Shown piece after piece: positions 1 through 5,645 of a stretch of 5,645 nucleotides of DNA (within the stretch, counting starts at the first letter, position 1; every line of letters begins with the position of its first letter). The DNA comes from CAYUYM01 sp964449305. Its GTDB lineage: Bacteria; Bacteroidota; Ignavibacteria; SZUA-365; CAYQST01. The notes under the pieces are model-generated. The model had not been told where the DNA came from, made no database searches, and saw only the letters and a list, made by a program, of their open reading frames with translations. The DNA lies in contig CAYUYM010000209.1 of NCBI GenBank assembly GCA_964449305.1, positions 1-5,645 on the forward strand, in the 5' to 3' direction. Made by a program: the position numbers and the translations under genes.

Positions 1-381
1 CCCCTGCATGCCAACGATCCGGATTTTGTCCGGCAGGACGAGGCCGCGATTCTGGACGCCCTCGCCCGCGGCCGCTCCTTTGTCGCCAACTCCTACAACG
101 GCGACCCGCGCGGCTTCAAGTTCTGGGCCGCGGCGCCCGACGGCATCCACCAGCAGGGGGCGACACTTCCATTCCAGCACGGCGCCATCCAGCTCAACTG
201 CCAGCTTCCGTTTCCCGCGGAGATCCGCCTCGTGCGCAACGGCGCCACGCTCCTGCATTCCCACGGACGCGATCTCTCCCTCACGGTCGATGAACCGGGG
301 ATCCACCGCATCGAGGCGTGGAAGGGGGATGCTGCATGGATCTTTTCCAACCCGATTCGCATCACCGACAGCGGAGAATGA
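1..381 (+). CDS. PHP-domain (CehA/McbA-like) metal-dependent phosphoesterase, C-terminal part only
   Basis: The first reading frame is open from the left edge to a TGA at 379-381, giving 126 residues; the start and the metal-binding N-terminal PHP motifs lie outside the window. What is visible fits the end of a PHP barrel followed by the small C-terminal beta domain of CehA/McbA-type PHP proteins: an 'ALARGRSFVAN' segment at about residues 20-30, then 'DPRGFKFWA', a strand-rich stretch with 'RLVRNG', and the ending 'AWIFSNPIRIT'. The phrases 'aL..Gr.fva', 'GF.F.A' and 'WIFSNPI' are the parts I recognise from that family. PHP proteins are generally metal-dependent phosphoesterases or hydrolases; the substrate cannot be inferred here. 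The gene ends 4 nt before purF and contains purF's ribosome-binding site, so co-transcription is likely. The family call is fairly secure; anything more specific is not supported. Confidence 0.8.
   Translation, partial: PLHANDPDFVRQDEAAILDALARGRSFVANSYNGDPRGFKFWAAAPDGIHQQGATLPFQHGAIQLNCQLPFPAEIRLVRNGATLLHSHGRDLSLTVDEPGIHRIEAWKGDAAWIFSNPIRITDSGE
373..376 (+). promoter_or_regulatory. Ribosome-binding site for purF
   Basis: A GGAG sits 9 nt upstream of the purF ATG at 386 and lies within the last codons of the preceding PHP gene. It supports the start at 386 over the much earlier in-frame ATG at position 8, which lies inside the PHP coding region. Confidence 0.6.
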
Positions 382-385
382 CAGC

Positions 386-1888
386 ATGACCGATATCACC
401 GAGTTCCAGGACGACATCGACAAACCCCGATCCAACTGTGGTGTGGTGGCGGTGTATGGCGACCCGCGTGCATCGCTTCTCACCTACTACGGTCTGCACT
501 CCCTGCAGCACCGCGGCCAGGAGGCATCGGGCATCGTGTCCTGCCACAGGGAATCACCCGAACATCCTCATCCACGCCTCAACATTGTGAAGGGGGCGGG
601 GCTGGTGACGGAGGTGTTCCCCGACCACAAGACGCTCAACGAGATCCTTGCCGGAAACATCGCCATCGGTCACAACCGCTATTCCACCACGGGATCATCC
701 AACCTCGTCAATGTCCAGCCGTTCATGGTGAACTACCGCGATGGGCAGCTTGCCGTGGCCCACAATGGCAACCTCACCAACACGCGGCATCTCCGTCACG
801 CCTTGGAAGAGGATGGCACCATTTTTCAGACCTCCACCGACACCGAGGTCTTCCTCCACCTGACAGCCCGGTCCAAGGCTCCCACACCCGAGGCCCGCAT
901 CCTGGACGCGCTCAACACGGCCGAGGGCGCCTATTCCCTCGTCATGCTTCACGGCGACACACTCATCGCGGCGCGCGATCCCCACGGTTTCCGGCCGCTC
1001 TGCCTCGGTCGCAAGGGTGAGGCATGGGTGGTCGCCTCCGAGACCTGTGCGCTCGACATCATGAAGGCCACCTATGTGCGCGATGTCGAACCCGGCGAGG
1101 TGCTGTTCTTCGACCACCGCCTGGAGGAGAACGGCGGCCCCGTGAGCTGCTTCATCGAGATGAAGCCGCCCATGCACCGGCAGTGCATCTTTGAGTTCAT
1201 CTACTTCTCGCGCCCGGATTCCCGCATCTTCGGTGAGAGCGTGGACAAGATCCGGCGCCGGCTCGGCAAGCGCCTGGCCGAGGAGGCTCCCGTCCATGGC
1301 GTGGACGACGATCCTGTGTACGTGATGGCCGTGCCCGATTCCAGCAACACCGCCGCCGTGGGCTTCGTCCGCAACGCCACGAAGATGGGGATCGATGCAC
1401 GCTACGAGATCGGCCTGCTGCGCAGTCACTACATCGGCAGAACCTTCATCCAGCCCGGGCAGGAGAAACGCGAGATGAAGGTGCGCATGAAGTTCAATCC
1501 CGTCCGCGGCACCATCGAGGGGCGCACCGTTGTCGTGATCGACGACTCCATCGTCCGCGGCACCACGAGCAAGCTTCTGCTCAACCTCATGCGCGAAGCG
1601 AATCCGCGGGAACTCCATCTCCGCATCAGTTCGCCCCCCATCCTCAACCCCTGCCCCTATGGCATGGACTTCGCCAGCAGGGAGGAGCTCATCGCCGCAC
1701 AGAACGACAGCGACGTGGAGCGCATCCGAGAGGAACTCGGCTGCGATTCCCTGGCCTACCTCTCCCTCGAGGGCCTGCTGAGCACCGTGCCGCACGACGG
1801 CAGCCGGGGCTACTGCACCGCCTGCTTCACCGGCGACTATCCCATCCCCCCGGAACGCAACAGCGTCAAGGAGGAACATGAACAGTAG
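386..1888 (+). CDS. purF: Amidophosphoribosyltransferase (glutamine PRPP amidotransferase)
   Basis: This complete 500-residue enzyme converts PRPP and glutamine to 5-phosphoribosylamine, glutamate and pyrophosphate, the first committed step of de novo purine synthesis, in the cytoplasm. The N-terminal Ntn glutaminase domain has the nucleophile Cys18 (in 'NCGVVAVYG'), 'LQHRGQEASGI' at 40-50, likely glutamine-binding Arg98 in 'GHNRYSTTG', 'HNGN' at 126-129 and 'STDTE' at 150-154. The phosphoribosyltransferase half has the PRPP loop 'VVVIDDSIVRGTTS' with Asp386-Asp387. Cysteines 267 ('CIFEFIYFSRPDS'), 423 ('NPCPYG'), 477 and 480 ('YCTACFTGDYP') match the four [4Fe-4S] ligands known in Bacillus subtilis PurF and absent from the E. 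coli enzyme. The 17 residues before Cys18 would be a propeptide removed to free the catalytic cysteine. The start at 386 is chosen from the GGAG 9 nt upstream; no other start codon lies between it and Cys18. The 3' end overlaps the next gene by 11 nt. Confidence 0.97.
   Translation: MTDITEFQDDIDKPRSNCGVVAVYGDPRASLLTYYGLHSLQHRGQEASGIVSCHRESPEHPHPRLNIVKGAGLVTEVFPDHKTLNEILAGNIAIGHNRYSTTGSSNLVNVQPFMVNYRDGQLAVAHNGNLTNTRHLRHALEEDGTIFQTSTDTEVFLHLTARSKAPTPEARILDALNTAEGAYSLVMLHGDTLIAARDPHGFRPLCLGRKGEAWVVASETCALDIMKATYVRDVEPGEVLFFDHRLEENGGPVSCFIEMKPPMHRQCIFEFIYFSRPDSRIFGESVDKIRRRLGKRLAEEAPVHGVDDDPVYVMAVPDSSNTAAVGFVRNATKMGIDARYEIGLLRSHYIGRTFIQPGQEKREMKVRMKFNPVRGTIEGRTVVVIDDSIVRGTTSKLLLNLMREANPRELHLRISSPPILNPCPYGMDFASREELIAAQNDSDVERIREELGCDSLAYLSLEGLLSTVPHDGSRGYCTACFTGDYPIPPERNSVKEEHEQ
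1868..1874 (+). promoter_or_regulatory. Strong ribosome-binding site for the subtilase gene, inside purF
   Basis: AAGGAGG lies within the last codons of purF and only 3 nt before the ATG at 1878. The spacing is short, but the motif is near-perfect, and the ATG begins a clear signal peptide. Ribosomes ending purF at 1886-1888 terminate just past this site, which would suit translational coupling. Confidence 0.7.
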
Positions 1889-1943
1889 ACGGGTCCTGAC
1901 TGTGCTGCTCGCGCTGCTGGCCCTCGCCGGCATGGCGCGGGCG
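1878..1943 (+). other. Sec-type signal peptide of the subtilase
   Basis: Residues 1-22 show a short n-region with Arg4-Arg5, a hydrophobic core of Leu/Ala/Val from 6 to 17, and a small-x-small cleavage site 'ARA' followed by Gln23. There is no Cys at the +1 position, so this is a signal peptidase I substrate and not a lipoprotein. The Arg pair lacks the full twin-arginine context (no following Phe-Leu-Lys pattern), so Sec export is preferred. Confidence 0.88.
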
Positions 1944-4900
1944 CAGACCGGCGCCGATCGGCGCATCATCGTTCGTCTTGCCGCAGCCTCCGCCGTGACC
2001 GCTGCGCCGGACGGACAGGCGTTCACCACCGCATCGTTGCGCGCCTGGGCCGGGCAATGGCGCGTGGAGCGCATCGCCTCCATCCTGCCCGCCGCGCCCG
2101 GTGTGCAGAAGGCTGCCGGCGGGCTCGACCGCATCGTCATCATCACCCTGGCTCCCGGCATCGATGCCACCGCCGCCATCGCCGACCTCGGCTCGCGCTC
2201 CGACGTGGACTGGGCCGAAGCGGACCATCTGCTGCACGTGGATCTCGCACCGGACGACTCCGCATGGTCGGCCCAGTGGGGCATGCGCCGCGTCGGCATG
2301 GAACAGGCCTGGGAGCGCACACGCGGCTCCGCATCCGTGCGCATCGGCATCATCGATACGGGCGTGGACTACCTCCATCCCGACCTCGCCGGCCAGTTGT
2401 GGATCGACTCAGAGGAGGACATCAACCACAACGGCCGCTTCGACCCCTGGCCCGCCACCGAGGCGCGCAACGGCATCACCGGTGATCTCGACGGCATCGA
2501 CAACGATGCCAACGGATTTGTGGATGACGTCATCGGCTACGACTTCGTGGATCAGCAGGGCGAGGCCAGCTCTCCGGGCGGCGATCACCAGGATCCCGAT
2601 CCCGACCCGATGGACGAGATGGGTCATGGCACGAGCGTGGCCGGCATCATCGGCGCGGCGACGAACAACACGATCGGCGTGGCCGGCATAGCCGACGGCT
2701 GCCGCATGATGACGCTCCGCGCCTTCGACGCGCGCGGCATCGGAGCCGAAAGCGATGTGGCGCGTGCCCTGGCCTACGCGGTCGCCAACGGCGCGCGGGT
2801 CATCAACATGAGCTTCGGTGATGTGGTGTACTCGCGGCTTCTGCGTGACGTGATCCGCTGGGCCGCGGAACGGGGTGTGACCATGGTCGCGTCCGCAGGC
2901 AACTCGCAGTCGCGCGAGCTGCATTACCCGAGCGCGTTCGACGAGACCATCTCCGTCTCCGCCACCACCTCCGGCGACGGCCTTGCGGGCTTCTCCAACT
3001 GGGGGCAGACCATCACCATCGCCGCCCCCGGTGTGGACATCATCACCACCGAGCGCAACGGGCGCTACACTTCCTTCAACGGCACCTCCGCATCCGCCCC
3101 CTTCGTCAGCGGTGTGGCGGCACTCATCCTCTCGCTCCATCCGGAATTCACCCCCGAAGAAGTGCGCGGCATCCTCATCTCCACCGCCGCCGACCTCGGC
3201 ACCCAGGGCTGGGACGAGCGCTTTGGGGCCGGTCTCGTGCAGGCCCACCGCGCCCTCGCTCTCGCCCATCCCACAGAGGTGCGCATCATCACCCCCTCCA
3301 CCGACGCCGCAATCTCCGGCCGCGAGATCGTCGTCGTCGGCACCGCTGCGTCGCCGTTCATGACCGGCTGGACGCTGTCCCGTGGCGTGGGTGTCGATCC
3401 GCGGTCGTGGACCACCCTGCGGGCCTTCACGCCCGGGCAGGTCATCGCCGACACGCTGCTGACATGGGATGTGAGCACGCTGCGTGACACCGTGTACACG
3501 CTCCGCCTCTCCGCACAGTCCGACAAGGGGACAACGCTGGAGCATCGCGTGGTGATCCGCATCGATCACACCGCGCCCGTCTTCCTCGGTGTGGCCTTCG
3601 TTCCCGCCATCGACGGGCGGCACCACGGAGTCATGGCCGGCTTCGTCTCCGACGAACCGACAGTCGGCCGCCTCTGGTACCGCATCAAGAACGGCGGCTC
3701 GGACTGGAGCTGGGTGTCGATGGAGAGTGGCACGGTGAACAACCTCTTCGTCTCCACGGTGCACGCCGTCTTCCTTGGCAGGACGGAACTGGTGCCGGGA
3801 CAGACCTACGAGCTGCAGATCACCGCGGAGAACGAGGCCGGTCTCGTCTCCACCGTCAAGGATGGTGGGCGGTACTGGGAGCTCACCGTTCCACAGCCCG
3901 TTCCGGAAACCGGCTTCCAGCGCCGGCCATGGAGCCTGCCCGCGGGCCGGCTCACACACCTCGTGACGGACTTCAACGCGAACGGCCGCCCGGAGATCCT
4001 GTTCAACGACTACTCCGGAGCCAACCTCATGCGCGCCATGGAGCGCGGCGTGGCGGACTTCAACGACGTCGCCTCCGGGGCGCTCGCCGACCGCATCGTC
4101 CGCGGTGTGGGGGATGTGGATGGCGACGGGCTGGCCGACATCCTCTGCTCGTATGTGCGCAAGGGCTACCTGCTGCGCTCCTCCGCCCCGGGCCACTTTC
4201 CCGACCGGCTCTTCTGGGCCGACACCACGAGCCCCATGTTCTGGCCCGTCACCATCGCCGATGTCGACAAGGATGGGCGCAACGAGGTGCTCGCAGTCAC
4301 GACCGACAGCACCATCGGCGTGTATGCATGGAATGGAACGACGCTGGCCCGCACGGCGGTCATCACGAACCCGACGAAACCCCCACGCGATGGTGGAAAC
4401 GTGTTCTCCGCACCGCGCGTCGCCATTGGGGACTTCAATGGCAACACCGTCCCCGACCTGCTCTTTGGCGACGACGACGGTGACTTCTTCATCGTGGAAA
4501 GCACGGGTTCCGGCAGCTTCCGGACCATCTGGAAATCGGAGAACGACTTCATCGGCGGCAGCGATCTGGTGGCGGGCGGGGACTTCAACGGCGACGGCCG
4601 TGACGAGTTCGCCATCGGTTTCCACACGGCTGATGACGACGTCATCCCGTTCTGGTTCTTCGCCATCGTCAGGCTCAACTCGAACAACGAGTCCAGCATC
4701 CTCTGGTCGCAGAACTTCCAGGGCGTGGAGGAATCCGGAAAGATCGGCTACTTCGCCAATGTGCAGAACAGCCTCTCCGTGGTGCAGGCCGATGCGGACG
4801 CCGCGAGGGAGCTCATGATCGCCACCTTCCCCGAACTCACCATGATCCGGTACGACGCCGCGTCCAAGACCTTCGGTCCGGCATGGCATCAGCCCATGGC

Positions 4901-5645
4901 CAACACGAGCGCCGTTGCCTGTGCCGACTTCGACCGCGATGGCGTGAACGAACTCGCCTTCGTCTCGGGTGACAGCCTTGTGTTCTTCGGGGCGGTGACG
5001 CCCTCCACCGGCCCCGCCCCCGTGCGGGAGATCCTCGCGCGCTATGCCACGCCCGCATCCGTCCGCATGGAATGGACGGTGGCCACGCCGGCGCCGCAGT
5101 ACCGCGTGTACAAGGGGCGCGACCGCGCCTCGCTCGCTTTCTTCGGCGGGTTCACCTCCACATCCTTCACCGACCCCATCGTCCCGGGCTCGGAGCCATT
5201 CCTCTACGCCGTCACGGCGGTGGACAGCAGCCGCAGCCCCATGGAATCGGAGGCGCTCGTCTCGCGGCTCTTCACGCCGCACGACCAGCCCGTCATCGAT
5301 TCCACCGCCTGGTGCGGCCGCGGGCAGGTGCGGCTCCACAGCTCGCAGGTGCTCTCCACGGCCATCCCGCCCACATCGGCCTTCCTCCTCGACGGCGGCC
5401 GCCAGCCGGAGAGCGTGGCTCTTCTCGACACGCGGACGCTGCTGCTCTCCTTCGGCACCGTGCCCGACGGCATGCACGCCATCACACTCACCGACTATCG
5501 CGATGCCGAGGGGATCCCGTTCGATCCATCGGCTCTGATCAGCGTGGAGGCACGCACGACGGACGAGCCGCACTTCTTCATCGAGCGCATCGAGTACCTG
5601 GGTGAGAAGCGCATCACGGTGCACTTCAACCGACCCCTGCCGCAG
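1878..5645 (+). CDS. Secreted multidomain subtilisin-family (S8) serine protease with integrin-alpha-like propeller, 3' end cut by window
   Basis: An open frame of 1256 codons with no stop before the right edge. Order of parts: signal peptide (1-22, cleavage after 'ARA'); propeptide-like region (about 23-125, ending in an I9-like 'VDWAEADH'); S8 catalytic domain (about 126-464) with Asp160 in 'IGIIDTGVD', His250 in 'MGHGTSVAGIIGA', oxyanion Asn342 in 'SAGNS' and Ser404 in 'NGTSASAPFVSG'; a beta-sandwich module (about 465-562, 'GTAASPFMTGWTLSRGVG ... YTLRL'); a second, Fn3-like module (about 563-675); seven FG-GAP/VCBS-type repeats (about 690-1030); an Fn3-like module (about 1048-1128, 'YRVYKGRD ... 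FLYAVTAVDSS'); an Ig-like module (about 1135-1225); and the start of another ('ITVHFNRPLP'). The complete triad predicts an active endopeptidase acting outside the cytoplasm; the appended modules probably bind or anchor. The gene overlaps purF by 11 nt. Substrate and export route beyond Sec are unknown; any C-terminal sorting domain lies past the window. Confidence 0.95.
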   Translation, partial: MNSRRVLTVLLALLALAGMARAQTGADRRIIVRLAAASAVTAAPDGQAFTTASLRAWAGQWRVERIASILPAAPGVQKAAGGLDRIVIITLAPGIDATAAIADLGSRSDVDWAEADHLLHVDLAPDDSAWSAQWGMRRVGMEQAWERTRGSASVRIGIIDTGVDYLHPDLAGQLWIDSEEDINHNGRFDPWPATEARNGITGDLDGIDNDANGFVDDVIGYDFVDQQGEASSPGGDHQDPDPDPMDEMGHGTSVAGIIGAATNNTIGVAGIADGCRMMTLRAFDARGIGAESDVARALAYAVANGARVINMSFGDVVYSRLLRDVIRWAAERGVTMVASAGNSQSRELHYPSAFDETISVSATTSGDGLAGFSNWGQTITIAAPGVDIITTERNGRYTSFNGTSASAPFVSGVAALILSLHPEFTPEEVRGILISTAADLGTQGWDERFGAGLVQAHRALALAHPTEVRIITPSTDAAISGREIVVVGTAASPFMTGWTLSRGVGVDPRSWTTLRAFTPGQVIADTLLTWDVSTLRDTVYTLRLSAQSDKGTTLEHRVVIRIDHTAPVFLGVAFVPAIDGRHHGVMAGFVSDEPTVGRLWYRIKNGGSDWSWVSMESGTVNNLFVSTVHAVFLGRTELVPGQTYELQITAENEAGLVSTVKDGGRYWELTVPQPVPETGFQRRPWSLPAGRLTHLVTDFNANGRPEILFNDYSGANLMRAMERGVADFNDVASGALADRIVRGVGDVDGDGLADILCSYVRKGYLLRSSAPGHFPDRLFWADTTSPMFWPVTIADVDKDGRNEVLAVTTDSTIGVYAWNGTTLARTAVITNPTKPPRDGGNVFSAPRVAIGDFNGNTVPDLLFGDDDGDFFIVESTGSGSFRTIWKSENDFIGGSDLVAGGDFNGDGRDEFAIGFHTADDDVIPFWFFAIVRLNSNNESSILWSQNFQGVEESGKIGYFANVQNSLSVVQADADAARELMIATFPELTMIRYDAASKTFGPAWHQPMANTSAVACADFDRDGVNELAFVSGDSLVFFGAVTPSTGPAPVREILARYATPASVRMEWTVATPAPQYRVYKGRDRASLAFFGGFTSTSFTDPIVPGSEPFLYAVTAVDSSRSPMESEALVSRLFTPHDQPVIDSTAWCGRGQVRLHSSQVLSTAIPPTSAFLLDGGRQPESVALLDTRTLLLSFGTVPDGMHAITLTDYRDAEGIPFDPSALISVEARTTDEPHFFIERIEYLGEKRITVHFNRPLPQ
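2400..2624 (+). other. Acidic Asp/Asn/Gly-rich insert between catalytic Asp and His of the subtilase
   Basis: Residues 175-249 separate Asp160 from His250 by 90 residues, against about 32 in subtilisin. The segment is very acidic and holds two loops that look able to bind metal: 'INHNGRFDP' (182-190) and 'DGIDNDANGFVDD' (205-217), followed by 'VIGYDF' and a Pro/Asp run just before the His motif. A 'DNDxNGyvDDvxGwdF' style segment at this place is a familiar feature of one branch of bacterial S8 proteases. Calcium binding is inferred from residue pattern only. Confidence 0.7.
3963..4964 (+). repeat. Seven FG-GAP/VCBS-type protein repeats, predicted seven-bladed beta-propeller
   Basis: Protein-level repeats, not DNA repeats. 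Calcium-loop motifs begin at Asp698 (DFNANGRPE), Asp746 (DVDGDGLAD), Asp795 (DVDKDGRNE), Asp852 (DFNGNTVPD), Asp902 (DFNGDGRDE), Asp972 (DADAARE, degenerate) and Asp1017 (DFDRDGVNE), each followed by a short hydrophobic strand. Spacings are 48, 49, 57, 50, 70 and 45 residues, about one propeller blade each. Copies 2, 3, 5 and 7 keep the full D-x-[DN]-x-D-G loop; copies 1, 4 and 6 are weakened. The family is that of integrin-alpha N-terminal propellers, which usually bind proteins or glycans; the partner here is unknown. Confidence 0.85.
5019..5645 (+). other. Fn3-like and Ig-like modules at the C-terminal side of the subtilase
   Basis: Residues 1048-1128 read as a fibronectin type III-like fold: alternating strands with 'VRMEWTV', 'QYRVYKGRD' and 'FLYAVTAVDSS'. 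From about 1135 a second fold has 'FLLDGGRQPESVALLD', 'TLLLSFG' and 'DGMHAITLTDYRDAEGIPF', which resembles the Ig-like domains often repeated in large bacterial surface proteins. A further copy seems to start at about 1232 with 'ITVHFNRPLP' and is cut by the window edge. Fold calls rest on pattern only. Confidence 0.6.

Noticed and set aside
8..385. An N-terminal extension of PurF from an ATG at position 8
   Set aside because: The extension is a Ser/Arg/Pro/Thr-rich low-complexity translation and overlaps the PHP coding frame, which has family-like sequence. PurF needs its catalytic Cys near the N-terminus after a short propeptide, and a GGAG supports ATG 386.
1878..1890. Possible programmed frameshift joining purF to the subtilase
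   Set aside because: There is no slippery run at the junction. PurF ends normally after its Fe-S CxxC motif, and the downstream frame starts with its own ribosome-binding site, ATG and signal peptide.
1884..1895. Twin-arginine export signal in the subtilase (Arg4-Arg5)
   Set aside because: The residues after the Arg pair are Val-Leu-Thr and not the usual consensus, and the hydrophobic core is typical of Sec signals.
695..2353. A 552-codon minus-strand open frame across purF and the start of the subtilase
   Set aside because: It is in register with purF codons and runs on into a non-coding register of the subtilase. Its translation has no recognisable motif; it is explained by GC bias.
2057..2691. 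Two short + strand open frames inside the subtilase (2057-2485 and 2101-2691)
   Set aside because: Both are rich in Arg, Pro, Ala and Ser from shifted GC-rich codons, lack domain signals, and lie over the propeptide and catalytic Asp/His region of the real frame.
2409..5624. A 1071-codon open frame on the minus strand opposite the subtilase
   Set aside because: It is in exact codon register with the subtilase, so its stops would be the reverse complements of TTA, CTA and TCA codons. Those codons are rare in high-GC genes, and the frame ends precisely at a TCA Ser codon (2409-2411). The translation is Gly/Asp/Val/His-rich with no recognisable domain, while the + strand has a full catalytic triad and ordered domains.

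Overview
The window is coding from end to end on the + strand, with no intergenic stretch longer than 4 bases. It holds three tightly packed genes: the last 126 codons of a PHP-domain metal-dependent phosphoesterase-like protein (1-381), a complete purF for amidophosphoribosyltransferase (386-1888), and the first 1256 codons of a large secreted, multidomain subtilisin-family protease (1878-5645, running off the right edge). Gaps are +4 nt and then -11 nt (overlap). Each downstream gene has its Shine-Dalgarno sequence inside the gene before it, so the layout looks like part of one operon. No promoter, terminator, RNA gene, mobile element or CRISPR array is visible.

The organism is a bacterium with high GC and strong GC bias at third codon positions. 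The subtilase has an acidic segment between its catalytic Asp and His, FG-GAP/VCBS-type propeller repeats, and Fn3 and Ig-like modules with a 'DGG..P.S' style Ig segment. This kind of architecture is common in the Bacteroidota/Chlorobiota-Ignavibacteria side of the tree (FCB group), but also occurs in other phyla with large secreted proteins, so the assignment is tentative. PurF is of the Bacillus type (cleaved propeptide, four Fe-S cysteines) rather than the E. coli type.

Functionally, PurF performs the first committed step of de novo purine synthesis in the cytoplasm. The PHP protein is a predicted metal-dependent hydrolase whose substrate cannot be read from the C-terminal part present. 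The protease carries a signal peptide and would act outside the cytoplasm. I see no obvious biochemical link between the three, so the operon may simply reflect compact packing. The most notable item is the protease: a canonical Asp/His/Ser catalytic domain followed by two beta-sandwich modules, then seven evenly spaced D-x-[DN]-x-[DN]-G-like motifs that fit a single seven-bladed integrin-alpha-like propeller, then Fn3 and Ig-like modules. I did not find evidence of a novel defence or mobile system here.
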